This document shows positions 44,301 to 52,394 of a stretch of 64,000 nt of DNA, piece after piece (position 1 is the first letter of the stretch; each line of letters begins with the position of its first letter). This stretch comes from Levilactobacillus suantsaii (GTDB taxonomy: Bacteria; Bacillota; Bacilli; Lactobacillales; Lactobacillaceae): contig NZ_QXIL01000005.1 in the NCBI RefSeq assembly GCF_004115745.1, positions 1 through 64,000 on the forward strand, in the 5' to 3' direction. Position numbers and translations under genes: made by a program. The notes below the pieces were generated by a model. That model did no database searches. It worked only from the letters and a program-made list of their open reading frames with translations, and had not been told where the DNA came from.

Positions 44301-45826
44301 GTGCCGCCGATGACGCGAACACTTATTTGGCTCTGGTCAATGATAATCTTAGTGCGGCTTCTAGTGCTGCCGCAGCAGCGACCCAGAGCGTGGTTGATGC
44401 GCAATCATCTTATACAAATTCCGTTGCCACGGCAGCGACTGAAGCTGCTTCAGCAGCTAATGAATTAGGCTCCTCGGCGGCTTCGGTTGCTTCATCCTTA
44501 GCAGCAGCTAATACGACTAATACGAGTTTAGGGGCTTCCTACACAGCTATGACCGCCAGTTATGCTCAAGACGCACAATCCGCGGCAGCAATGGGCAGTG
44601 AAGCGGCTTCGGCAGCGACAAGTTACATGACGATGGCCTCTTCAGCAGTTGCAGCTGGTAGTTTCAACGAAGCTAGTTCTTATGTCACTGCCGCAAATGA
44701 TGCCATGTCTGAAGCTAGTTCTTACGCTACGGCGGCGACGACTGCTGCTAGTTTGGGTAGTTCGGCAGCGGTGGACGCAGTAAATTACTCGAATAACCTG
44801 TCATCCTGGCAGTCAAAGCCAACAGGTGATGCCACGAAGATCTTTGGCTGGACAGTTTTGGGCGGGATTACGCAACAACCTGCTACGGTAACCTCGACGA
44901 CTTCCGGAAGTACCTTTACGTTAACGGGGGCGGCTAGAACTGGCGCAATCGCAGTTAATGGCGCAACGAAGGCCTACTGGTATGTTCAATATAATGGAGA
45001 ATGGTATAATCTTACGACGGGTAATGTCCCGGATGTTATTACAGTGAGCCAGGCAGCAAATACGAGTGTCTGGGATTTGGCTAACCTTTCCAGTACCTTA
45101 ACGGTAACGGTCGATTCTAGTTTTACCGGAAACCTAACGTTCCAATTCCGTGCGGCTTATGGCTTGTCGACAATATCGTACACCACCAATTACTACAGTA
45201 ATTTAGCTGAAGTCGATGTTTACGATAAGGACATTGACGCATCAGGAATCGAAGTCTCCGGGGATGACTACCTGTTGAACACCGAAACGGGTGTTTACAC
45301 GGCTACCACGAATCCGGGGAACGCTACGGGAACAATTACTTGGACCAGCAGTGATACGTCGATTGCAACTATTAATGATGATGGTTATGTTGCCCCAGTG
45401 ACTGGTGCAAGTGGAACGATTACGTTGACGGCCACAATCACCAACGCAGATGGCACCACTTATTCGGCCTCGAAGGAAATTACAATCGGTAGCGGACTGG
45501 AAGATCAAACAGTCGATGCAGGTAGTAAACTTGACTGGAAGCCAGTTGGTGGTACCACTTCCGATGATGACTCTGTCACTTATCAGTGGTACTACTCCAC
45601 AACTGATGCCACTTCTGGTGGTACGGCAATTTCCGGAGCGACAGATGCAACTCTGAGTTTAAGTAATGTTAAGTCCAGCGATGCAGGGTACTACTACCTG
45701 GTTGTAACATCTGGTACAGCAACGACTACGTTAGGTGCCGGTCAATTGACGGTCAACGCAACGGCTAGTGAAGCTGCTTCATCCTCCGCAACGATGGCGT
45801 CTTCTGCGGCTAACGAAGCCGGATAA
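41393..45826 (+). CDS. Giant Ser/Ala-rich surface adhesin with KxYKxGKxW signal (N-terminal ORF, cut by a TAA)
   Basis: Secreted protein; this frame encodes 1477 aa. The N-terminus RYKMFKVGKIWVFTAM matches the KxYKxGKxW signal motif (Phe in place of Tyr), with likely cleavage after MMAHA. Residues about 50-200 are a Ser-rich tract with an 18-aa unit (ATSSSAASSSSSSTSSSS) in three copies. Long Ala/Ser-rich helical blocks (SSYAS, AASSAAS and similar) make up most of the rest. Three beta domains interrupt them: an Ig-like domain near 630-745 (YTWYMSTDGKTW...YYYQLLVTG), a Big_2-like domain near 1285-1365 (ITWTSSDTSIATINDDGYV) and an Ig-like domain near 1370-1450 (YQWYYSTTDATSG...DAGYYYLVV). GTG 41393 follows AGGAGG. 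The frame stops at TAA 45824-45826, yet the same frame continues seamlessly, so the intact protein would be about 1950 aa. The Ser load and the adjacent glycosyltransferases suggest an O-glycosylated adhesin. Confidence 0.85.
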   Translation: MKFMRNKAFYGDPKLRYKMFKVGKIWVFTAMASFSLLGAPQMMAHADTSAQAESSSVVTKDTTTESEIQSNSSSTSSAATSSSAASSSSSSTSSSSATSSSATSSSSSSTSSSSATSSSAASSSSSSTSSSSATSSSASSAASSSVTVASEALSSATTSSSATSAVSAATTESSQTSAVATSTATADQTINSAASSAAATVADVTLTTNITSAVTQTTTTSKSATTAVATAATVSSAASTESAAALTAEDKLSSEYASVATAAASTAASASSAAMAASSYAEIFNTSGASSVSTDNPVSAANSVAQSAYIATSTAADLALHYNSLASMYIDALDVASVPSDMSISYGKASTAADSYVQAAVSYASVATSAAEAAELAAAQNLNSLVSSTNSTTYSEASAANSMATTASAAASAAYESMQYDKTNSTAANAYSQANSAAKVASSAAITANSLATAAQAAYSTANSAAESGDYTAASDALVTAQTLASQSSDNYAIASTATSTAESAASLATTTTVSTAASMASSSAQLAASSATDATSYASDAAQYSGGSQSALYVVAASEYASTAQSAAAVASSAASAAAVASTTKEANSLYRVASSAANTTQEATLQASSAAMYAQEFYADVDNAQTGEDSSVSVAVDVTNDTLSVGDSVNIDATVSNSASLSSTSNITYTWYMSTDGKTWTQVQTSASTTSSKTDSYTATIASAGTYYYQLLVTGKKGLLGTSFSVASDVVTVVVTDENGDYTTQAKSSASLASDYASAANSAATAASSAIDNMYDIANVSGVTPSSYATKAVASYNEASSYATLATSAATAASEAQSLAAENETNGSYDLASSYAVNAASYATVASSYSVQTSTAASTALSYVDTALQKAAAGSGQDSTANYLASSYAETAASLASAASSVATIANSHANDANNAYSSAPDFNSTATDYMNAANSAASAAASNAAAASSAASLAATFTGSDFAEASSAADDANTYLALVNDNLSAASSAAAAATQSVVDAQSSYTNSVATAATEAASAANELGSSAASVASSLAAANTTNTSLGASYTAMTASYAQDAQSAAAMGSEAASAATSYMTMASSAVAAGSFNEASSYVTAANDAMSEASSYATAATTAASLGSSAAVDAVNYSNNLSSWQSKPTGDATKIFGWTVLGGITQQPATVTSTTSGSTFTLTGAARTGAIAVNGATKAYWYVQYNGEWYNLTTGNVPDVITVSQAANTSVWDLANLSSTLTVTVDSSFTGNLTFQFRAAYGLSTISYTTNYYSNLAEVDVYDKDIDASGIEVSGDDYLLNTETGVYTATTNPGNATGTITWTSSDTSIATINDDGYVAPVTGASGTITLTATITNADGTTYSASKEITIGSGLEDQTVDAGSKLDWKPVGGTTSDDDSVTYQWYYSTTDATSGGTAISGATDATLSLSNVKSSDAGYYYLVVTSGTATTTLGAGQLTVNATASEAASSSATMASSAANEAG
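41627..41788 (+). repeat. 54-bp tandem repeat (three copies) in the Ser-rich tract
   Basis: Three 54-bp units each encode ATSSSAASSSSSSTSSSS with one Ala/Thr change in the middle copy. Copies are nearly identical at the DNA level, so recombination could change copy number. Confidence 0.75.
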
Positions 45827-47245
45827 TATGCTTCCGTCGCAAATTCTTACGCGAATGTGGCGGATCAATATAGTGGTCAGAATTCGGCAGCTAGCTCATA
45901 TGCAGCTCAAGCTACAAATGCTGCTAGTGAAGCTGCTTCTGCAGCCACTGCTGCTTCTTCCGCGGCTGCAGCTGCCTCCGAAGCTTATGAAAATGCTAAT
46001 TCCGCTGAAGCAGCGGGTGATAACTCGGCTGCTCAAAGTCACGCTGCAGAGGCCTCTGATGCAGCATCTACTGCAGCAGAGTCAAAAGACAAGGCTTCTA
46101 GTTCAGCCAGTGATGCGCACTCTTACGCTAATTTAGCAATTGGCGCTGAAGATAATTCTGATTCCGATGATAGCGATGACGAAGGCGACAGTGACGCAGA
46201 CTCCGATAGTGATACCGATTCCGACACTGACAGTGATACGGACTCTGATAGCGACACTGATTCGGATACTGACAGTGATTCCGATACTGACAGCGATACG
46301 GACTCTGATAGCGACACGGACAGCGATACCGACACCGATAGCGATACGGACTCTGACACCGACAGTGATTCGGATACTGACAGTGATACGGACAGCGATA
46401 GCGACACTGATTCGGATACCGACAGTGATTCCGACACTGACAGCGATACGGACTCCGACACCGACAGTGATACTGACAGCGATAGCGATACTGATTCGGA
46501 TACTGACAGTGACACGGACTCCGATAGCGATACCGATTCCGACACCGACAGCGATACGGACAGCGATAGCGATACCGACAGTGATATGGATTCCGATAGC
46601 GACAGTGACTCCGACACTGACAGCGATTCCGATACTGACAGTGATACGGACTCTGATAGCGACACCGATGCAGATACCGGCTCAGCAGGTGATGCTGGAA
46701 CTGGCAACGGTAATGGATCCAACACTGGTTCCAACACCAATAATGGATCTGGGACTACTACCGGTGGCACTAACAACGGTTCAGGAACCACGACTACTGG
46801 AACCACTAATGCAACGAACAGTGGGGCTGGTAACCAAGGAACCGCTACGCAAACGGCAGTGGCAACCAACTTAGCTGCAACGCCAATTTACCGGGGTGTC
46901 AACCCAAGTGAAACGGCAACGGCAGCAACGGCGTCAGCACCACAAGCACCGGCACCGCAAGCACCAGTTGATTTGACCACTGCAGCTTCAGCGGATCAAG
47001 CAGTCAGCGATTCTGATTCCGATACTAACAATTCGGATAAGAAGCAAGCAGCCAACAAGAAGAAAGCTGCGGATGGCTCGCAAGCTGCAACCGCGGGTGA
47101 AACGAATGACGGCGTCAACCGCTCAGCTGATGAGCAATCGGATCACAAGACGTTGTGGGGTGCTCTTGCAGCCGCCCTCATTGCCTTGGCTGGTGGCTCC
47201 TGGTGGTTCTTCGCTGGCAAGCGGCGTAAGCACGATGATAATTAA
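45827..47245 (+). pseudogene. C-terminal part of the surface adhesin, stranded behind a stop codon
   Basis: This segment is in the same frame as the adhesin and begins [17 protein letters not shown], directly continuing the Ala/Ser helical pattern on the other side of TAA 45824-45826. It encodes 472 aa: about 105 aa of helical repeats, a Ser-Asp/Thr-Asp stalk (46153-46680), a Gly/Asn/Thr linker, [10 protein letters not shown], a hydrophobic helix ([20 protein letters not shown]) and the tail [10 protein letters not shown]. No ribosome site precedes the first in-frame GTG (45857), so separate translation is unlikely. A CAA to TAA change is the simplest explanation for the stop. An LPxTG sortase motif was looked for and is absent, although the hydrophobic helix and basic tail look like a sorting signal. 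Confidence 0.75.
46153..46680 (+). repeat. Ser-Asp / Thr-Asp dipeptide repeat stalk
   Basis: About 175 codons of near-perfect (S/T)D dipeptides with GAY-AGY/TCY/ACN codons. The DNA repeats in 6-, 12- and 18-bp periods. This resembles the SD stalk of Clf/Sdr surface proteins and is prone to length change by slippage. Confidence 0.9.
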
Positions 47246-47302
47246 AAACGAGACTAAATAGTTTCGTTTGTGCAACAAGATTAGTACAATCGAGTTAGGC
47301 AA

Positions 47303-47336
47303 GAAACTTCCATAGGTTTTACCTGTGGAAGTTTCT
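47303..47336 (+). terminator. Hairpin between adhesin gene and glycosylation cluster
   Basis: Stem GAAACTTCCA / TGGAAGTTTC with extra inner pairs AGG / CCT and little T tail. It could be a partial terminator allowing some read-through. Confidence 0.55.
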
Positions 47337-47385
47337 GCGTACATATGAGTTTTTAAATTTAATGATTAAGGTGGGCGGTTATCCA

Positions 47386-49038
47386 ATGAAGAAGACAATT
47401 GTGAAAGAACTCAAAGCGCGGGTGGCTGATTTAGGCGACCTCTGTGATGTAGCGACCGGGACCTTTACTTTGGCGGTCTCAACGTCTGATCAGCGACACC
47501 GAGACGAGGTCCATTTCTTCCGGGGAACGAGCTTTAATCAGGCCTGGGACCAAGTAGCAACGCTCATGGCATCGACACCCAATACAGCCTGGGTCCGCAT
47601 CGACGTGCCCCAAGCCATTCAAAAGATTGAACTGAGTCGGTTGCAGCAGCAACTGAAGAAACTATTTCGGATGAACTATTGGCGCCGGGGAATTAGCTTT
47701 GATTCCGACTTTAAGACCGCATTACTAGAAATGGAAATCAACGGTCATGAGTTCATCAGGCCCGGGAAAGGCCATAAAATTGGTAAGACGGCCTCCAATA
47801 GCTATCTTGATTTCCCGGCTATGACAAAGTACCTGACCCGCCGCAATGGGGAACAACCACAAGATTTGGCTGAGTCTTCATTTGTATGGACGTTTTTGAC
47901 GGCAGGCATCTTCTATGATGGCGATAAAATTCGCAAACTGAGCCAAGATGTCCATGGCCAGGGGATTCGCCAACTGACGGATTTGAATACCGAGTTACGC
48001 ACAACGATTACAGCAGGCGAAGCTTTCTTATGCCGGCAAATCAAAGATAGCGGTCAGTTTATCTATGGATACTACCCAGCCCGGCAACGTATCTTGAGCA
48101 GTTATAACAGCGTGCGCCATTTTTCCTCGCTTTACGCTTTATTGGAAGCGATTAATTTTACGGGGCGAACGGCAGATCTGCCCAAAGTCAAGTCAGCGCT
48201 TCAATGGGGAATTAAAAACTTGGTTCTTACTAAAGGTGACGCCATCTTCGTCAGTGAACCCCGAAAAGATGGTAGTATTGAGTTGAAGCTGGGCGGTCAG
48301 GCAATGCTGATGTTGGCACTATGTAAATATCAAGAAGTCACCCAGGATGATGAGTATTTACCCATCATCCAGCAAGCTTTTGCTGGAATCACGAGTTTCT
48401 TGAAGCCGTCAGGACAGTTCAATCACGTGCTCAATGCCGACTTAACGGTCAAAGATGCTTTCCGGATTATTTACTATGAAGGGGAAATCACCTTTGCGAT
48501 GGCGCGTTACTATGAACTAGTTCCTAACGACCAGGTTGCGCAACTGATGCAACAAACTTTGGACTTTATGGTGGCGCACCATTACGGTAAGTACCATGAC
48601 CACTGGTTGTCTTACGCTATTAATGAAGCCTTGCAGATTTTCCCAGCCAACCGTGATTACATGCAGATGGGGTTGGAGAACGTCTACAACCATTTGACCT
48701 TTATCGAGGAACGGGATACGTCTTACCCGACCTTGTTGGAACTTCTGGATGCGGCAATCAAGATGACCGATCTCATTAAGCGAACCGGTAACGATGATTT
48801 GCTGGCGCCATATGATTTAGGCCGGCTCCATCGGGCTTGGCGTTACCGAGCGAGTTATGAACTGGAAACGGGAAGCTTCCAGCCAGAACTGGCGATGTAC
48901 TTTTACCATCCATCGAAATTCGTTGGGGGCTTCTTCGCCCGGCACGACCACTTCCGGACGCGAATCGATGATTGTGAACATTTCCTATCAGGACTGCTTA
49001 ACTACTATAGCTATACCAATCAAGGGGTGAGCCTATGA
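47386..49038 (+). CDS. Unknown 550-aa protein of the glycosylation cluster, possible (alpha/alpha)-barrel fold
   Basis: No family is recognised with confidence. The N-terminal 130 residues look alpha/beta (LAVSTSDQRHRDEVHFFRG). The rest is mostly helical with repeated hydrophobic helix pairs and sequences such as GQFIYGYYPARQRILSSYNSVRHFSSLYALLEA, LGGQAMLMLALCKY, FRIIYYEGEITFAMARYYEL and WLSYAINEAL. This helix-hairpin spacing resembles six-hairpin glycosidase-like folds, so a sugar-processing or lipid-linked glycan role is possible but not shown. No signal peptide or membrane helix is present. ATG 47386 follows AAGGTGG; an in-frame ATG at 47362 lies before that site. The gene overlaps the next by 4 nt and leads a run of glycosyltransferase genes. 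Confidence 0.6.
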   Translation: MKKTIVKELKARVADLGDLCDVATGTFTLAVSTSDQRHRDEVHFFRGTSFNQAWDQVATLMASTPNTAWVRIDVPQAIQKIELSRLQQQLKKLFRMNYWRRGISFDSDFKTALLEMEINGHEFIRPGKGHKIGKTASNSYLDFPAMTKYLTRRNGEQPQDLAESSFVWTFLTAGIFYDGDKIRKLSQDVHGQGIRQLTDLNTELRTTITAGEAFLCRQIKDSGQFIYGYYPARQRILSSYNSVRHFSSLYALLEAINFTGRTADLPKVKSALQWGIKNLVLTKGDAIFVSEPRKDGSIELKLGGQAMLMLALCKYQEVTQDDEYLPIIQQAFAGITSFLKPSGQFNHVLNADLTVKDAFRIIYYEGEITFAMARYYELVPNDQVAQLMQQTLDFMVAHHYGKYHDHWLSYAINEALQIFPANRDYMQMGLENVYNHLTFIEERDTSYPTLLELLDAAIKMTDLIKRTGNDDLLAPYDLGRLHRAWRYRASYELETGSFQPELAMYFYHPSKFVGGFFARHDHFRTRIDDCEHFLSGLLNYYSYTNQGVSL

Positions 49039-49238
49039 CAATCGTGGGAGCAGTAATTGCTTATAAGAATATTCAGTTTTTCTTGCGCATGCTGCTATAC
49101 ATCATTTTGGGTATTATTGTTTTATGTGTTCGCGCGCATAATAAGAAGAAGACCCGTAAGCGTATCGATAAGCGGACCGAATATATGATGAAGCACACCA
49201 AGAAAGACCGCAATGGTAAGTACCCGTGGGAATATTAA
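49035..49238 (+). CDS. Small single-span membrane protein in the glycosylation cluster
   Basis: 67-aa protein: an N-terminal membrane helix of about 22 residues (FFLRMLLYIILGIIVLCV), then a strongly basic tail (HNKKKTRKRIDKRTEYMMKHTKKDRNGKYPWEY). No family is recognised. It overlaps the upstream gene by 4 nt (ATGA) and is followed after 19 nt by the first glycosyltransferase, so it is translated as part of the operon. It could tether soluble glycosyltransferases to the membrane or to the Sec channel; that is speculation. Confidence 0.65.
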   Translation: MTIVGAVIAYKNIQFFLRMLLYIILGIIVLCVRAHNKKKTRKRIDKRTEYMMKHTKKDRNGKYPWEY

Positions 49239-49257
49239 GTAGAATGGAGTGAGTGCC

Positions 49258-50781
49258 GTGTTTTACTTTATTAATGAATATATTTTGCAAAAAAACTCAA
49301 GTGTTGAACATACCGCGATGAAGCGGGTCAAATTGTTCAACCATTACAAACAACCCGCTAAAATCGTAACCAAGATTTATGACCGGCTCCTGCACCGGAC
49401 GATGGACACCTTTGGGTTGGGAAATCATGACGTTGTCAACATGTTCGACTTCTTTCAAGAAGCTACCGATTTGGGGACCCCGAAAGTCCTACATACGGAC
49501 GACATTCACCTGCCAGTTGAATCGGAAGTCATGGTTGGAGCCAACTTCAGCCGGGTCTTTGAAGGTGACGTGCAGACCGGTAACGTCGGCTTTATCCCGG
49601 GCACCATTGGCCGAGTTTTCTACCAGGAATTCATGGATTCGCTAGGTAACGTGATTGAGACTGATCTGTGGGATTGGCGGGGGTTCAAGTCCGCTACCCA
49701 GTACTTTGGTCAGAACGGGAAATTGATGATGCAACGGTACTACACCCCGACTGGACGTATCGTGATGGATGAATACCTGGTTCCGGATACGGCAGGGAAC
49801 CCGCTGACATCGCGAATTATCTTGAAGAATTATCAAGGGAAGGGTGACCGGTTCTTCCAAAACAGTGACGATTTGTTTAGCTTCTTCTTGGAAGAGTTAG
49901 CTCGCCAGGATACTGGTCAGACCACCTTTATCGGTGACCGGCCGGGAACGGCGGTTCAACCGTTATTGGGCTTGACCAGTGCGGCGAAGAAATACCTGTA
50001 CTTACCGATTAATCACGTGAAGGACCCCAGTGATCCCTTGCACGCGGAACTCGACGGTTTCTTACAACCGGCCTTCGAGCATTACCAACAGTTTGATGGC
50101 TTTATCACGGCGACCACCAAGCAAGCTGACCACTTGTCCGCCCGTTTTCCGGGCATCCGGGTGGCGGCCGTACCACCGGTCACCACGACGCCGGCTAACA
50201 AGACCAAAGTGGTTCCGGTCACCGAACGGCCGGGGCACCAATTGCTATACGTGGGTCGGATCGCGCCAGACAAGCAAGTCGACCAACTCTTACGGATGTT
50301 TGCCTTGGTCAAGGACCGTGTTCCTGACGCCTCCTTTGATTTGTACGGGTACGGTCAAGCCGATTATGTCAAGCAAATGACTGCCTTGGTCAAGGAATTG
50401 AACCTGACGGATGCCGTAACCTTTAAGGATTACGACCCGCAACTGAGCCAGCATTACGACCGCTACCGGGCGATGGTCAACTTGTCCTTAGCCGATGCGG
50501 AACCACTCGGAATGCTGGAAGCCCTGAGTCATGGCGTTCCGGTCGTCAGTTATCCATTCAACTACGGCCCAAAGGAAGTCCTCGAATCGGGCACCAACGG
50601 GTACTTAGTCGCTCCTGGGAATCCACTCGCTGTGGCTGAAAAGATCGCCGACTTGTTCAAGGACCCCGATTTGTGGACTAAGTTGAGTACGGCGGCGTAC
50701 CATACGGCGCATACCACTTGGACGCAACAAAAGGTCTGGAACCGCTGGCAGAAGCTTTTAGGGCAACCAGTATTGGCGTAG
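49258..50781 (+). CDS. GtfA/GtfB (TagE5/TagE6)-like GT4 glycosyltransferase, first paralogue
   Basis: GT-B enzyme of 507 aa. The N-terminal MFYFINEYILQKNSSVEHTAMKRVKLF is the hallmark of lactobacillus TagE-type enzymes; the nucleotide-sugar half has LLYVGRIAPDKQVDQLLRMF and EALSHGVPVVSYPFNYGPKEVL. In Lactobacillus plantarum two such paralogues (TagE5/TagE6, renamed GtfA/GtfB) are both needed for protein O-glycosylation; others glucosylate poly(glycerol phosphate) teichoic acid. The paired copy next door and the Ser-rich protein upstream favour protein glycosylation. The EX7E motif reads DAEPLGMLE, so the first Glu position is Asp, while the partner has a normal EX7E. GTG 49258 is chosen from GGAG spacing and family N-terminus. 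Confidence 0.82.
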   Translation: MFYFINEYILQKNSSVEHTAMKRVKLFNHYKQPAKIVTKIYDRLLHRTMDTFGLGNHDVVNMFDFFQEATDLGTPKVLHTDDIHLPVESEVMVGANFSRVFEGDVQTGNVGFIPGTIGRVFYQEFMDSLGNVIETDLWDWRGFKSATQYFGQNGKLMMQRYYTPTGRIVMDEYLVPDTAGNPLTSRIILKNYQGKGDRFFQNSDDLFSFFLEELARQDTGQTTFIGDRPGTAVQPLLGLTSAAKKYLYLPINHVKDPSDPLHAELDGFLQPAFEHYQQFDGFITATTKQADHLSARFPGIRVAAVPPVTTTPANKTKVVPVTERPGHQLLYVGRIAPDKQVDQLLRMFALVKDRVPDASFDLYGYGQADYVKQMTALVKELNLTDAVTFKDYDPQLSQHYDRYRAMVNLSLADAEPLGMLEALSHGVPVVSYPFNYGPKEVLESGTNGYLVAPGNPLAVAEKIADLFKDPDLWTKLSTAAYHTAHTTWTQQKVWNRWQKLLGQPVLA

Positions 50782-50794
50782 AGGGGGAATGACG

Positions 50795-52336
50795 ATGTAC
50801 TACTTTTTAAATGATAATATGCAATTTTCTAAGTCCGGAATCGAACACGCCGAGATCAATCGGTTACGGCTCTTTAACCAGCATGGTATCCCGGCTAAAA
50901 TCGTGACGCGCATTTTTGCGATGAACTTGACCGATGTGTTGGAACAATCTGGGATTGACCGGAAAAATTTCGTGAACTTATTTGAGTTCTTCTGTGGCAG
51001 CAGTGACGTGGCACCGCGGGAGATGAGTTTGAAGACTTTGGCGCTTCCTGCGAATACCACGGTGAGCCAAAAGGATAAGCAATGTCAGGTCTTCATGCAG
51101 GGCAAGCTACTGATGATTGTCTACTTACGGTCAGCTGATTCGGATGTCATCAGCAACATCCAATATTTCGACGTCAATGGCCGGACTCTGAAGATGACCT
51201 GGTGGGATGTTCGGGGTTTCAAGTGCTTAGAGCAAAATTTCGACTGGGATGGCAAAATCGCGCTGGAACAATACTTCGGTCCTGACGGTCAAGTCCACGT
51301 CGAGAAGAGCCATCTGTTGAATCGGGCTGGTAAGGAACAAATCAGCTGGCGTGTCTTGAATTACAAGGGCCAAAGTTGGACCTTCCGCGGGATGAACGCG
51401 TTGACGCGGTTCTTCTACGATGAACTCAACAGTTTGAACGAGGAACGCAACGTGATGATCTGTGACCGGACCGTGGAATGTGACTGGGGATTGTTCAACA
51501 TGAAGACCCCGGTCTACCGGGTCTTGCACTTGCATAATAACCATGTCAGTGATTCAAACGACATGTTGCATTCACCGCTCAATAATAATTACCAAAATGC
51601 GCTGGTGAACTGGCAACAATGGGACGCGGTCATTTCGGCTACGCCAGAACAGACACGGGACGTCCAAGCCCGTTTTGGGACCGATATTCCAGCCTTCACG
51701 ATTCCAGTTGGGTACGTCAGCGATGCTACTTTGGCGGCCCCACACCATGACGGGACGCAACGGCAGAAACACCTGGTCATCCATGTGGCCCGTTTAGCTC
51801 CCGAAAAGCAACAGGAACACTCCATCAAGGCCTTTGCGCAGGTCCACCAGCAATTCCCAGACGCTAAGCTGGAACTATGGGGCTACGCCAACGGGGATAC
51901 TGCTAAGAAGTTGCATCAACAAGTTGCCAAGCTCCACTTAGGAGACGCGGTGTTGTTTAAGGGGTACACGATGGACGTCAACGCAGTTTACAACCGGGCA
52001 GAATTGGGCCTACTGCCAAGTCGGGCCGAAGGGTTCTCTTTGACCTTGCTGGAAGCCCAAGCCCATGGTGTGCCGATGATTGCTAACGACGTCAAATACG
52101 GCCCAAGTGATATCATTCAGGATGGTGTCAGTGGGATCTTGACGCAGGACGGTCAAGTCCAACAATTAGCCGACGCGATGCTGAAGTTATTCAATGATCC
52201 ACAATTGCTGGACCAGTACCGTGAAGCCGCATATGACAACGCTAAGCGCTACTCCGCCGCCGCGGTTTATGCCAAGTGGCAGGAATTGATCGATTACTTT
52301 GCGGCCAAAACGCCACAAGCTACGGTGACTGCTTAA
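50795..52336 (+). CDS. GtfA/GtfB (TagE5/TagE6)-like GT4 glycosyltransferase, second paralogue
   Basis: GT-B enzyme of 513 aa, clearly a paralogue of the previous gene (MYYFLNDNMQFSKSGIEHAEINRLRLF at the N-terminus). The C-terminal domain has HVARLAPEKQQEHSIKAFAQ and an intact EX7E motif in AEGFSLTLLEAQAHG, so this member probably carries the sugar-transfer activity of the pair. ATG 50795 is chosen because AGGGGGA ends just before it and the family begins M(F/Y)YF; ATG 50789 touches the ribosome site. Only 13 nt separate it from the previous stop. The streptococcal GtfA-GtfB complex adds GlcNAc to Ser/Thr of Ser-rich adhesins, and the analogous role is inferred here. Confidence 0.83.
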   Translation: MYYFLNDNMQFSKSGIEHAEINRLRLFNQHGIPAKIVTRIFAMNLTDVLEQSGIDRKNFVNLFEFFCGSSDVAPREMSLKTLALPANTTVSQKDKQCQVFMQGKLLMIVYLRSADSDVISNIQYFDVNGRTLKMTWWDVRGFKCLEQNFDWDGKIALEQYFGPDGQVHVEKSHLLNRAGKEQISWRVLNYKGQSWTFRGMNALTRFFYDELNSLNEERNVMICDRTVECDWGLFNMKTPVYRVLHLHNNHVSDSNDMLHSPLNNNYQNALVNWQQWDAVISATPEQTRDVQARFGTDIPAFTIPVGYVSDATLAAPHHDGTQRQKHLVIHVARLAPEKQQEHSIKAFAQVHQQFPDAKLELWGYANGDTAKKLHQQVAKLHLGDAVLFKGYTMDVNAVYNRAELGLLPSRAEGFSLTLLEAQAHGVPMIANDVKYGPSDIIQDGVSGILTQDGQVQQLADAMLKLFNDPQLLDQYREAAYDNAKRYSAAAVYAKWQELIDYFAAKTPQATVTA

Positions 52337-52394
52337 GTAGCCGGTTGCCCAGTCGTTAGGTTAAGTCAGTCAACAGGAGTTGGGAGATATAGCG

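Noticed and set aside
46153-46680. Possible CRISPR-like array
   Set aside because: Repeats are short, contiguous and coding (SD dipeptides); there are no unique spacers.
46123-46869. Long antisense open frames (SVSESVSLS-type) opposite the SD and Ser-rich repeats
   Set aside because: They mirror the low-complexity repeat and lack ribosome sites; artefacts of codon bias.
45857-47245. Independent gene starting at GTG 45857
   Set aside because: No ribosome site, and the frame is continuous with the adhesin through the TAA; it is the adhesin C-terminus.
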